Part shown: in pieces, positions 7,315 through 15,244 of the stretch
How positions within the stretch are numbered: position 1 is the first letter of the stretch
Layout of the letters: each line of letters starts with the position of its first letter
DNA from: Phycisphaerales bacterium
GTDB lineage: Bacteria; Planctomycetota; Phycisphaerae; Phycisphaerales; SM1A02
Reading direction: 5' to 3'
DNA: 42,649 bases
Assembly (NCBI GenBank): GCA_009691805.1
Contig: SIAK01000019.1
Coordinates: 1-42,649 of the forward strand
The notes under the pieces: model-generated
Databases searched by the model: none
Seen by the model: the letters and a program-made list of their open reading frames with translations, nothing else
What the model was told of the DNA's origin: nothing
Program-made: the position numbers and the translations under genes

Positions 7315-9504
7315 ATGGCACGCACTTCTACCGCATCTTCTTCGCGCAAGACAAGCACACTCGAAAAAACCCGATCGCGCGCACGCATCGTCGTCCCCGC
7401 GCCGCTTTCGCCTGCGCGCGCGCGTGAGCAACTGCGGGACCTTGCAATGAATGTGTGGTGGACATGGAACGCCACTGCGAGTCGAGCATTTGCGGCGATT
7501 GATCCCGTGCTGTGGGATGCGACGAAGCACTCGCCACTTGAACTTCTCGAGCGCGTGCAAAAGTCAACGCTTGCCGCAGCGTGCGAGGAACCTGGTTTCC
7601 GACTTGCACTTGCCGATGCGCTTATCCATCGCGCGCAGTCTTTGAACGCGACCCCGTGGTATCGGCGTCAGGCAAAGTTGCCGCAAGATCTTCGCGTTGC
7701 GTACTTCTGTTCGGAGTACGCGATCCATGAGTCGATGCAGCAGTACTCGGGCGGACTCGGCGTGCTCGCGGGCGATCATCTCAAGAGCGCGAGCGATCTC
7801 GGTGTTCCGTTGACTGCCGTGGGTTTGCTGTACGAACACGGTTACTACCAGCAGCAGTTTGCGCAAGATGGAACGACGCGCGTGCTCTATCCGCGCATTC
7901 GTCGCGAGACGATGCCGATCGTCGACACAGGTCATCGGGTTGCATGCCCGATCGGTAGTTCCCTCGTCTATGCGCGCATTTGGAAGGTGGCCGTTGGTCG
8001 CGTGAGCCTCTTCCTGCTTGACGCGGATCTCGCGGAAAACAAGCCTGAAGATCGTCTGCTCACGGAAGGACTCTACAAGGGCGAGCCGCAACTTCGCTTG
8101 CGACAACAGGTGTTGCTTGGGGTTGGTGGTTCGATGGCGTTGCGCATCGTTGATGCATCGCCGACGGTGTATCACCTCAACGAAGGTCACGCGGCATTCG
8201 CAGCGATCGAGCGTTGCGCGCACCTGGTGGAACGCGGCGCGACGAAAGAACAAGCGATGAGCAGCGTGCGCGCATCGACAGCGTTCACGACGCACACACC
8301 TGTGCCTGCGGGACATGATCGTTACACCGTCGATGAAGTCTGGTCGTACTTGCGACCAACGCTCGAACGCGCGCAGTGCAGTCGCGCGGATCTTGCCGCG
8401 CTTGGTCGCGAGCGTCCGAAGGATGAAGCGGAGCCACTGTGCATGACGGTCGTTTGCTTGCGGTTGGCTTCAAAGGTGAATGGTGTGGCGAAACTGCACG
8501 GCGAAGTTTCGCGCGCGATGTGGACGGGCGCGTATGGCGTGAAGAGTGCAGCGTCCGTGCCGATTTCTTCGATCACCAATGGCGTGCATCTTCCAACATG
8601 GATGCATCCACTCGCGCGCGATTTCTGGCGCACGCAAGCGGGGTTCGATCCACTTGCGCCTGAGCCAAATGCGGCGGGCTGGAAGAAAGCACTCGATGTG
8701 GATCGCGCGGCGTTCTGGTCGATGCGATGTGCACTGCGCGCGCAACTCGTTGCCTTCGCGAGAGTGCGACTTGCGCGCGCGGCGGCGCGTCGGGGTGCGA
8801 GTGCTGCTGCGATGGATGCGGCGCAGTCGATGCTTCGGAGTGATGCGCTCACGATTGGTTTCGCGCGACGGTTTGCGACGTACAAGCGCGCGCCGCTGCT
8901 GCTGCATGATCTCGAACGACTCGCGAAACTCCTGTCCAACGAGAAACGCCCCGTGCAGTTTCTCTACGCGGGCAAGGCGCACCCACGCGACACGGGCGGT
9001 CAGGAGCTCGCGCAGCAGATTTACCAACTGGCCGAAAATCCCTTGTTTCAAGGCAAAATCGTGCTGCTCGAAGAGTACGACATGGAAGTCGGACGCGCGC
9101 TGGTCGCGGGATGTGATGTCTGGCTCAACACGCCGCTGCGTCCGCATGAGGCGAGTGGCACGAGTGGCATGAAGGTGCCGCTCCATGGCGGCATCAATTG
9201 CTCGATCCTCGATGGATGGTGGCCTGAAGCGTTTGATGGCGACAACGGTTGGGCGATCGGCGATGAGCGCGAACTGCCACGCGAGGCGCGCGATCGCGCC
9301 GACGCGGAGAGTTTGTACAAGGTGCTTGAGAAATCCGTCGTAAAGGAATTCTTCACGCGCGATCGCAATGGACTTCCGATGCAGTGGATCGATCGCGCAC
9401 TAGCGAGTGCAGCAACCGTGAGTCCAGTCTTCTCATCGCATCGCATGGTCGCGGACTACTGCGAGAAGTCGTACCGCATGCAGGCGACGAAGCGTGCGCG
9501 CTGA
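7315..9504 (+). CDS. glgP: Alpha-glucan (glycogen/maltodextrin) phosphorylase, GT35
   Basis: A 729-aa PLP enzyme that cleaves alpha-1,4-glucans with phosphate to give glucose-1-phosphate. It has the short form typical of the TIGR02094-like branch: AMNVWWTWNATASRAFAAID at the start, YSGGLGVLAGDHLKSASDLG, FTTHTPVPAGHD, SSITNGVHLPTWM and the cofactor site EASGTSGMKVPLHGG, with the PLP lysine at about residue 620. I chose ATG 7315 (MARTSTASSSRK). An upstream in-frame ATG at 7240 overlaps the malQ stop by 8 nt and would add 25 residues of no recognisable family; coupling to malQ would favour it. The first 35 or so residues are Ser/Thr/Arg-rich and not part of the catalytic fold. Its 3' end is 3 nt from a convergent gene. 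Confidence 0.93.
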   Translation: MARTSTASSSRKTSTLEKTRSRARIVVPAPLSPARAREQLRDLAMNVWWTWNATASRAFAAIDPVLWDATKHSPLELLERVQKSTLAAACEEPGFRLALADALIHRAQSLNATPWYRRQAKLPQDLRVAYFCSEYAIHESMQQYSGGLGVLAGDHLKSASDLGVPLTAVGLLYEHGYYQQQFAQDGTTRVLYPRIRRETMPIVDTGHRVACPIGSSLVYARIWKVAVGRVSLFLLDADLAENKPEDRLLTEGLYKGEPQLRLRQQVLLGVGGSMALRIVDASPTVYHLNEGHAAFAAIERCAHLVERGATKEQAMSSVRASTAFTTHTPVPAGHDRYTVDEVWSYLRPTLERAQCSRADLAALGRERPKDEAEPLCMTVVCLRLASKVNGVAKLHGEVSRAMWTGAYGVKSAASVPISSITNGVHLPTWMHPLARDFWRTQAGFDPLAPEPNAAGWKKALDVDRAAFWSMRCALRAQLVAFARVRLARAAARRGASAAAMDAAQSMLRSDALTIGFARRFATYKRAPLLLHDLERLAKLLSNEKRPVQFLYAGKAHPRDTGGQELAQQIYQLAENPLFQGKIVLLEEYDMEVGRALVAGCDVWLNTPLRPHEASGTSGMKVPLHGGINCSILDGWWPEAFDGDNGWAIGDERELPREARDRADAESLYKVLEKSVVKEFFTRDRNGLPMQWIDRALASAATVSPVFSSHRMVADYCEKSYRMQATKRAR

Positions 9505-9507
9505 GTG

Positions 9508-10158
9508 TTAGCCTTCGAGCGCTTGCCAAAGCACCGTCGCACCTGCTGGGGGTGGAACCTTGCCATCGATGATGTCTTGCGTGGTGGTCGTGCTGCCGTA
9601 GATCTGCGCGTTCTGCTTCTCATCTACGCGGAAGCTCGTTCCATCAAGACTCGCGCCGACGTACACGCCATCCACCTTCGCAAACACAGCCACAGTTGGG
9701 ACAGGCCCGCCCGAACTTGAGGCAGACGCGTTGGACTTCCCAAACGCAGCGGCGGCGCCACCCATCATGTAGGTGCCGCTCTGCAAGAAGCTCGTGATTT
9801 CATCCGCGCTGTTGAAGACCATGACGATCTCCGTGCTCGTGCCGCCCGCCTGCAAACCTAACGACACAGACCAACTCTCAATCGAGACAGGGCTGCTCCA
9901 GCCTGTGCGATTTCGAACGAGGAAGACGCCTTGCGCGGCGCCTCCACCGATGATGAAGGAACCATCGGAGCGGCGAAGCACCGCAACTGCCTTGGCGCCT
10001 TCGAGGACTTCCGGCGGAATGCTCTTGGATGCTCGGAAGGATTCGAGCGTCGTGACGCTTTCGCCCATGCGCCCGCCCATCGTGGTGCTGCAACCGATCG
10101 GCGCGACAGTGATGAGTGCGAGGGTGACGAGGAGGGAGCGGTGGGTTCGAGTCTTCAC
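9508..10158 (-). CDS. SYLF-domain (Ysc84-like) lipoprotein
   Basis: A 216-aa exported protein. The N-terminus has a hydrophobic stretch and a lipobox ending IGC (SLLVTLALITVAPIGC), so it is probably lipidated at about Cys23. The rest fits the SYLF/Ysc84 domain: IPPEVLEGAKAVAVL, GGGAAQGVFLVRNR, WSSPVSIESWSVSLGLQAG, STEIVMVFNS, ATVAVFAKVDGVYVGASLDG-like blocks and a terminal tyrosine/glycine segment. The family binds phosphoinositide lipids in eukaryotes; its bacterial role is unknown. A Ser/Gly insert (NASASSSGG) sits in the middle. It stands alone on the minus strand, tail to tail with glgP (3 nt gap) and 107 nt downstream of the Gfo/Idh gene, in the same direction. Confidence 0.88.
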   Translation of the reverse strand: MKTRTHRSLLVTLALITVAPIGCSTTMGGRMGESVTTLESFRASKSIPPEVLEGAKAVAVLRRSDGSFIIGGGAAQGVFLVRNRTGWSSPVSIESWSVSLGLQAGGTSTEIVMVFNSADEITSFLQSGTYMMGGAAAAFGKSNASASSSGGPVPTVAVFAKVDGVYVGASLDGTSFRVDEKQNAQIYGSTTTTQDIIDGKVPPPAGATVLWQALEG

Positions 10159-10265
10159 GGTAGATGCGTCCTTGCAAATCCCGAAAAACGTCGGGGCGCA
10201 CGCGAATTCGCGCGCGGACGCGGCGGATTCGAGTGTTGCCTCTATCGGTCAGTGTGGCGCGAAAT

Positions 10266-11675
10266 CTAGAGTGCGGCGTCGAGGTCTTTGTCGGAGAGCG
10301 ACCAACCTTCGCGCATCGCTTCGGTGCAGAGTGCATTCGCGTTCGCGGCTCCAGCCGCTTCACCTGTTCGGAAGTCGTAACTCAGCCGACCGCCCGCGCG
10401 ATAGGCGAGCGTTCCTGCGAGCACGAATTCCGTCAGCAATGTGCTCTTTTCGAAGTGGCAGAGTGGTTGCTGCGCCCGTGTGGAGTCCGTCGAAACGATT
10501 GCGTTGAGCCACTCGCGATGATGTCCGACAGAGTTGGCGATGCTGCCGACTGTCGAGGGAGCAGGTCGCGACGCAACGAGGGCCGGTGGAAGAATGAGAT
10601 ACTCACCGTAGTTGGCGAGAAGGAAACCATCCGTGCCCTGGAAAAGGACGTTGAAACGGCCGTGATAGTCCTGTTTGTCCTTGCCGCCAAGCTCCTGCGC
10701 GGTCGGTGAAATGCGTCCGCCATCAAACCAGCGCACGATAAGCGGGTCTTGATTCGCCTGTGGAATGGCCCAAGAAACTTCGAGCCACGAAGGGCATCCA
10801 ACCGTGTCGATAGGTGAGCCTTCCGTGAAGAGTTCAACGTTGCCAAGGTTCGCCGCATCAAGTCCAAGCGCCCAGAAGGGGAGATCGATGATGTGGCAGC
10901 CCATATCGCCAAGGGTGCCCGTGCCGTACTTCCAATACTTGCGCCAATTCGCAGGGGTGAGTTCCGCAACATAGGGCGCGTGAGGAATCGGTCCTTGCCA
11001 GAGATCCCAATCAAGATCCGCTGGCGGTGGTGCGACGGGAGTTTCCGTGCCGCAGCACCAACTTTTTCCAACCCAGCAATCACAGCTGGTGATGCGGCCA
11101 ATCGCGCCGCCTCGGATGAGTTCAACGACGCGGCGGTAATTGTTCTCCGCGTGAATCTGCGTGCCCATTTGCGTGGGAACCTGCGCAATCCGCGCGAGTT
11201 CTCGCAAACGTCGCACTTCGGCAACCGTGTGCGTGAGCGGCTTCTCGCAATAGACAGGGAGTTTGGCGCGTAAACACATCGCGGTCGCGAATGCGTGCGT
11301 GTGATCAGGCGTGGAGACGAGCACTCCGTCGAGTTGCAGCTCATTGCGCCGTCGAATCAATGCACGAAAGTCTGAGAAGGTGGGCGCTTGAACGCCGCGC
11401 GCGGCCGCCGCAGCGAGTGCGCCCTTGGAAACGTCACAGAGCGCGACGATTTCCGCACCCGAGCCGAGTAGGTCTCCAAGGTTGTCGCCTCCCCGACCAG
11501 CGCAACCAATCAGCGCGATGCGCGCTTTGCGTGCAGGAAGCGGGGTTTCCTGGACCGCGAAGCTCCGAGTGGAGAATGCCGGGAGCGCCGCGACTGCGAG
11601 CGGCATCGCTGCGAGAAACGCGCGGCGCGGAAGTGTGACGCAAGCATCCGTACGGCGAGTTTCATCCTGCGGCAT
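10266..11675 (-). CDS. Tat-exported Gfo/Idh/MocA-family oxidoreductase
   Basis: A 469-aa protein beginning MPQDETRRTDACVTLPRRAFLAA. The RRAFLAA stretch followed by a hydrophobic run (MPLAVAALPAF) is a twin-arginine signal. After it comes a Rossmann NAD(P) domain (ARIALIGCAGRGGDNL; VLVSTPDHTHAF) with the family EKPLTHT motif, then a C-terminal alpha/beta domain typical of sugar-modifying members. Such exported members with a bacterial-type C-terminal domain are greatly expanded in planctomycetes, where they are thought to act on sugars; the substrate here is unknown. I chose the ATG at 11675. An in-frame GTG at 11702 would add MLLLRQTAY before it. A 10-bp inverted repeat overlaps this start codon (separate entry). 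No sugar-catabolic partner is adjacent. Confidence 0.9.
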   Translation of the reverse strand: MPQDETRRTDACVTLPRRAFLAAMPLAVAALPAFSTRSFAVQETPLPARKARIALIGCAGRGGDNLGDLLGSGAEIVALCDVSKGALAAAAARGVQAPTFSDFRALIRRRNELQLDGVLVSTPDHTHAFATAMCLRAKLPVYCEKPLTHTVAEVRRLRELARIAQVPTQMGTQIHAENNYRRVVELIRGGAIGRITSCDCWVGKSWCCGTETPVAPPPADLDWDLWQGPIPHAPYVAELTPANWRKYWKYGTGTLGDMGCHIIDLPFWALGLDAANLGNVELFTEGSPIDTVGCPSWLEVSWAIPQANQDPLIVRWFDGGRISPTAQELGGKDKQDYHGRFNVLFQGTDGFLLANYGEYLILPPALVASRPAPSTVGSIANSVGHHREWLNAIVSTDSTRAQQPLCHFEKSTLLTEFVLAGTLAYRAGGRLSYDFRTGEAAGAANANALCTEAMREGWSLSDKDLDAAL

Positions 11676-11695
11676 GTAGGCAGTCTGCCGCAGGA
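11665..11695 (-). promoter_or_regulatory. 10-bp perfect inverted repeat spanning the oxidoreductase start codon
   Basis: On the plus strand, TCCTGCGGCA at 11665-11674 is the exact reverse complement of TGCCGCAGGA at 11686-11695, separated by 11 nt. In the leftward mRNA the 3' arm begins at the U of the AUG, so folding would bury the start codon and the space where a ribosome lands. This could be a translational control hairpin, or a DNA operator for a dimeric regulator. Both are inferences; the pairing itself is seen directly. Confidence 0.55.
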
Positions 11696-11742
11696 GGAGC
11701 ACCTATGCAAGGGCGCCGTGGATTTGTTATGTTAGTACTCCC

Positions 11743-11832
11743 ATGACAGCGTCTGAGATTGCCGACCTTCCATCGAATCGTTCGTTGCAAGGCACACGGC
11801 AAATTTCTCAAGACTCATCTCTCAGGATCTAA
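11743..11832 (+). CDS. Possible 29-aa leader peptide
   Basis: An ATG at 11743 opens a 29-codon frame (MTASEIADLPSNRSLQGTRQ...) that stops at TAA 11830-11832, three nucleotides before the ATG of the H1-like protein. The sequence just upstream (GATTTGTTATGTTAG) is more AT-rich than its surroundings. The tight spacing to the next start suggests translational coupling or a leader. There is no clear Shine-Dalgarno sequence and no family match, so it may be chance. Confidence 0.25.
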   Translation: MTASEIADLPSNRSLQGTRQISQDSSLRI

Positions 11833-11835
11833 CAC

Positions 11836-12423
11836 ATGCCACGTCGCAGCAAGTCGTCCACGAAGACCGCAACCGCCCCCAAGTCCGGGAAGAAGTCGCG
11901 CCCCGCCCGCCGCACACTCGGAGGAGCAAGCCTCGCTCAGCTCACCGCAGAGATTGAACGCCGCAAGAACGCGATCCCCGCGCTCTCCCGCAAAGCCAAC
12001 GATCTTCGCAAGCAACTTGCTTCTGTAGAGTTGGAACTCAAGGCACTCGGTTCGACGGTAGCCGTTGCGCCAACCGCTGCTGCACCTGCGAAGTCAGCGA
12101 AGGCTTCAAAGTCTGCGAAGCCTGCGAAGTCTGCGAAGTCTGCGAAGTCTGCGAAGTCTTCGGCGAAGGCAACAAAGTCTGGCACAAGCAAGCGTGGTCG
12201 TCCCGGTAAAGACGGCGGCCCGACACTTGGCGATCGCATCATCAAGGCCGTCGGCGATGCGAACGGATCTGTTCGCTTGCGTGACCTTGTGAACAATCTT
12301 TCGAAGTCGATGGGACGCGACGCGAGCAAGAGTTTTCTCGTCCAAGTCAGTTCGACGATCCGCCGACTCGTGACTGCGAGGTCTGTCGCGCAAGTTGATC
12401 GCGGTGTTTACAAGTCTGTCTAA
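11836..12423 (+). CDS. Histone-H1-like / AT-hook nucleoid protein
   Basis: A 195-aa very basic protein. Residues 1-30 are Lys/Ser/Arg/Pro-rich. Residues about 33-72 look like a short coiled coil (AQLTAEIERRKNAIPALSRK, LRKQLASVELELKAL). Residues about 85-117 are a low-complexity Ala/Lys/Ser tail containing five tandem SAK/PAK triplets, like eukaryotic H1 tails and bacterial HctB/AlgP. An AT-hook core RGRP follows at residues 120-123 (KRGRPGKDGG). The last 65 or so residues (GDRIIKAVGDANGSVRLRDL, SFLVQVSSTIRRLVT, VDRGVYK) resemble a small winged-helix. I infer a DNA-binding, chromosome-organising role. AGGA 12 nt before the ATG is a plausible ribosome-binding site. The lytic transglycosylase gene follows after 5 nt. 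Confidence 0.75.
   Translation: MPRRSKSSTKTATAPKSGKKSRPARRTLGGASLAQLTAEIERRKNAIPALSRKANDLRKQLASVELELKALGSTVAVAPTAAAPAKSAKASKSAKPAKSAKSAKSAKSSAKATKSGTSKRGRPGKDGGPTLGDRIIKAVGDANGSVRLRDLVNNLSKSMGRDASKSFLVQVSSTIRRLVTARSVAQVDRGVYKSV
12112..12156 (+). repeat. Five tandem 9-bp repeats encoding SAK/PAK
   Basis: The unit TCTGCGAAG is repeated in phase with the reading frame (TCT GCG AAG = Ser-Ala-Lys), with one CCT variant giving Pro. Degenerate copies flank it on both sides. The near-identical DNA copies imply recent slippage expansion in the basic tail of the H1-like protein. Confidence 0.85.
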
Positions 12424-12428
12424 CAGAC

Positions 12429-13583
12429 ATGCACCGTCGCGCGTGCAATCTGCTCCGCGGCGCGCTGATGGGTTGTTGTATGAGTGGAGTGGTGGCGTGC
12501 GTGACGGATTCGTCGCGCACGCCGCCGCGCTCCGACAGCCCTGATACAAGCTTGTTTCCGCCGAGTTCCGGACGAGAGGAGCTGCAGTGGGCTTGCGCGA
12601 TAAGCGTCTCGCGCGATGTTGCGAAGGACCTTTTTCTCTCTCGCATTGAAGTTGCAGCAGCGCTCGAACATGTTGCGCCAAACCGTGAGCCCGCGACATC
12701 ACTTGCTCGCCTCTCGCAGCGTGCGCGCGTTGCACTCTTCGAACTCTTGAAATCCTCACGCAGCGAAGCGGACTTCTGTGCGCAACTCGAGCGAGCATTC
12801 GTGTGCGTTCGCACGGAAGACGCAACGACGCAATGCACTGGTTACGCGACGATTGAAGCAGTCGCATCGCGCGCGCATGACGCGAGCTTTCGGTTCCCTC
12901 TGCTGGGTGATCTTCGCGAACGCGCGCCTGATTTGCTGAAACTCGAACGCAGCGAGGCGCTTCAGGACCCGCGCGTTCCATCGCTCGCGATCGCGTGGAT
13001 GGAAGACGCGTTTGCTTGGGCGCTCGTCGAAACGAATGGAACGGCGTTGCTTCGGATGACCGACGGCACTTCGAAGTTGATCAGCCGTGTCGCGACAAAT
13101 GGCTTCGCGTGGAAAGGCATCGGTCGCGCGATGGCAGAGCTTGGCGCGCTTGATGGGAGCACGATCACGCTCGAGCGTGTGCGCGAGGCGGCGATCCAAC
13201 ACCCAGGCATCGCAGAAGCAGCCGCGTTCTTGAATCCACGCTTTGTGTCCTTTGAAGTCTGCGAAGCAAGCGATTTTCCTCCCGCACTGCCGAGTGGAAC
13301 ATTGACCGCAGGACTCTCTTGCGCGGCAGATCCTGCGTACTTTCCATTCGGCGCACTCTTGCTTCTCACGGCGCTCGATGGCGAAGCAAGGACGCCAGGA
13401 TTCTCGCTGCGTTGCATGCAAGACGCGGGCGGTGCGATTCGCGGAGCGCGTCGATTGGATTTGTATTGCGGCATCGGCCCCGATGCGGTGCGCACGGCTG
13501 GCGAAGTGCATGTCCGAGCCCACATGTCACTCCTGATGTTGCGCGAAGATTGCTCGCAACTTGGCGTGCAGCTCTCCGATTGA
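12429..13583 (+). CDS. Divergent MltA-like lytic murein transglycosylase lipoprotein
   Basis: A 384-aa exported protein with a signal segment ending in a lipobox-like VVAC (about Cys24). The order of blocks matches MltA. TGYATIEA corresponds to the TGYYEP strand, FAWALVETNGTALLRMTDG to the FFLQVQGSGRI region, and TNGFAWKGIGRAM, AFLNPRFVSFEV, TAGLSCAADPAYFPFGALLLL and QDAGGAIRGARRLDLYCGIG to the C-terminal 3D domain. All three 3D aspartates are present, and Asp344 in LDLYCG corresponds to the catalytic acid. MltA cleaves peptidoglycan between MurNAc and GlcNAc, leaving an anhydro end. The usual QGSG is replaced by ETNG, so the glycan groove differs. The call rests on motif order, not on high identity. 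It lies 5 nt after the H1-like gene. Confidence 0.72.
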   Translation: MHRRACNLLRGALMGCCMSGVVACVTDSSRTPPRSDSPDTSLFPPSSGREELQWACAISVSRDVAKDLFLSRIEVAAALEHVAPNREPATSLARLSQRARVALFELLKSSRSEADFCAQLERAFVCVRTEDATTQCTGYATIEAVASRAHDASFRFPLLGDLRERAPDLLKLERSEALQDPRVPSLAIAWMEDAFAWALVETNGTALLRMTDGTSKLISRVATNGFAWKGIGRAMAELGALDGSTITLERVREAAIQHPGIAEAAAFLNPRFVSFEVCEASDFPPALPSGTLTAGLSCAADPAYFPFGALLLLTALDGEARTPGFSLRCMQDAGGAIRGARRLDLYCGIGPDAVRTAGEVHVRAHMSLLMLREDCSQLGVQLSD

Positions 13584-13611
13584 GAACGTACTCGCGTCGT
13601 ACACTGCGCGC

Positions 13612-14202
13612 ATGTTCATGCGAGGAATGTCATTTCATGCGCCGTGGATGCGCTGGCTCACGCTCTGCATCTTGGTGTTGATGGCGATCGCGCAAGCTGT
13701 GCTTTGGTGGCGCGCGTTTGCGTGGTGGTCTTCGATTCCGCAGCGATTCCCGATGCACTTCAACTTCGCGGGCGAACCTGATGGTTGGGCGCAGAAGTCC
13801 GTGCTCTCTTGGTTCGGCTTGCCCGCGCTGTCGTTAGGAATGTCCGCGCTCCTCTTAGGCATCGGTTGGATGATCGCTTCGATGACGCGGACGAGCCCGT
13901 CCTTGATCAACGTGCCTCGCAAGCAACTCTTCCTTGCGCTCTCGCCCGCGGGTCGCCTCGTCATCGTTGCCCCGGTGCGCGTGTTTCTCATGTGGGTGGC
14001 TGCACTCGTTTCGTTGCTTTTCCTTTGGATCGTCGAAGGCACGGCGCGCGTTGCAGTCGGGATCGACACAACGCTTTCGAGTTGGCCGGCGTTTGTCATG
14101 ATTGGTTTGATTCTTGGAACGTTGCCTTTGTTTCTCGTCGTGATGACGATGGCGCTCGACGCACAAGCGGCGCGCGAAGGACTCTTGCGGCCTCGTGATT
14201 GA
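13612..14202 (+). CDS. DUF1648-domain membrane protein
   Basis: A 196-aa membrane protein with about four hydrophobic segments: WLTLCILVLMAIAQAVLWW near the start, LPALSLGMSALLLGIGWMI, VFLMWVAALVSLLFLWIV and FVMIGLILGTLPLFLVVM. Between helices one and two lies IPQRFPMHFNFAGEPDGWAQ, the hallmark of the DUF1648 domain (seen in SdpI-like proteins). Function unknown. The ATG at 13612 is chosen because it follows the previous stop and precedes the first helix closely; ATG 13627 is an alternative. It follows the MltA-like gene by 28 nt and abuts the DUF1080 gene. Confidence 0.75.
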   Translation: MFMRGMSFHAPWMRWLTLCILVLMAIAQAVLWWRAFAWWSSIPQRFPMHFNFAGEPDGWAQKSVLSWFGLPALSLGMSALLLGIGWMIASMTRTSPSLINVPRKQLFLALSPAGRLVIVAPVRVFLMWVAALVSLLFLWIVEGTARVAVGIDTTLSSWPAFVMIGLILGTLPLFLVVMTMALDAQAAREGLLRPRD

Positions 14203-14233
14203 CGGGACGCTTTCGAAGGGATCCACTGGTCGC

Positions 14234-15244
14234 ATGCATCGAACTTCTCTCGCGCGTTGCACTCTTCTCGCGGCTTTTACAGGTTGCTTATTGCTCGGCG
14301 GATTTGCCGCGCCGCGCGATTTCGAGCCACTGTTTGAAGCGCATCCGTTCGCGTCGTGGAAAGTTGTGGGGGGGGCGGCGAATTTTTCGTTCGAGACAAT
14401 CAACGCCGATCAATCAACATTGATCGGCAAGGGTCCGATTGAGCGCAACGGATTTCTCGTCAGTCCATTTGCTGTGCGCAACTTTGTCCTCGTCGTCGAT
14501 GTGAAGATCGGTGCGGAGATGAACTCAGGCATTCAGATTCGAAGTCGTATCGAGGACAACGCGGTGCGAGGGCTGCAAGTGGAAATCGATCCGAGCGATC
14601 GCAAGTGGTCGGGCGGAATCTATGACGAAGGCGGCAAGGGCTGGCTTGCGTCGTTGAAGGACAAGCCCGAAGCGCAAGCCGCGTTCAAGGTCGATGGCTG
14701 GAATGCGTTCCGCATCGAGTGTGAAGGTCCAGTCATTCGCACATCCATCAATGATGTGCCGTGTGCGCAGTGGCTCGAATGTAAGACGCTCAGTGGCGTG
14801 CTCGCGTTTCAGGTGCACTCTGGACCCAAGTGCGAAGTTGCGTGGCGCAATCCACGCATCGAGTTGCGCGGTTGGCACACGTATCGCGCGCTCCCGGAAT
14901 CCGCTTGCGTCCAAGTCGAGAACGTGCAAACGATCACCTTGCCGAAGGACGCAGAGGGATTTGCGATCGACGCAACAGGCGCGTGCACGCTGCATTTGTG
15001 CACGCGTGAAGGCAAAGAAATCGTCGCGTTTGAAGCGGATCTCTCGAAGTGCGAAGGAGAGGTTGCGAAGGCAGTGGGCGAGTTGTTCGTCGTCTGGACG
15101 AGCGGGCAAGGGCGAGCAGTCGCATCGGATCTCGCGCTTGAATTTTCCATTCCCGTCGGAGTAGAGATCGCGTCCGTGCAAGTCCGCACGACGGGCGATG
15201 CCGTGTTGCGTGCACCTCGCGCACTTGTCCGCGGTCAGTGGTGA
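14234..15244 (+). CDS. Secreted DUF1080 (3-keto-disaccharide hydrolase type) protein
   Basis: A 336-aa protein with a signal peptide (TLLAAFTGCLLLGGFAAP). The mature part matches the DUF1080 jelly-roll of the concanavalin-like fold: FEPLFEAHPFASWKVVGG, LIGKGPIERNGFLVSP, FVLVVDVKIGAEMNSGIQIR, a GGIYDEGGKGW block and GVLAFQVHSG near residue 190, followed by FKNPRIEL-like WRNPRIELRG. This is the classic planctomycete arrangement. Some DUF1080 members hydrolyse 3-keto-disaccharides or 3-keto-glucosides, so a link with the exported Gfo/Idh oxidoreductase is possible but not shown. The C-terminal 110 residues are not recognised. I prefer ATG 14234 (before the signal peptide) to GTG 14195. Its end overlaps the convergent ATPase gene by 10 nt. 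Confidence 0.83.
   Translation: MHRTSLARCTLLAAFTGCLLLGGFAAPRDFEPLFEAHPFASWKVVGGAANFSFETINADQSTLIGKGPIERNGFLVSPFAVRNFVLVVDVKIGAEMNSGIQIRSRIEDNAVRGLQVEIDPSDRKWSGGIYDEGGKGWLASLKDKPEAQAAFKVDGWNAFRIECEGPVIRTSINDVPCAQWLECKTLSGVLAFQVHSGPKCEVAWRNPRIELRGWHTYRALPESACVQVENVQTITLPKDAEGFAIDATGACTLHLCTREGKEIVAFEADLSKCEGEVAKAVGELFVVWTSGQGRAVASDLALEFSIPVGVEIASVQVRTTGDAVLRAPRALVRGQW

Noticed and set aside
12106-12981. Leftward 291-codon frame across the H1-like and MltA-like genes
   Set aside because: Composition is Arg/Ala-rich without domains and it spans two well-supported genes on the other strand.
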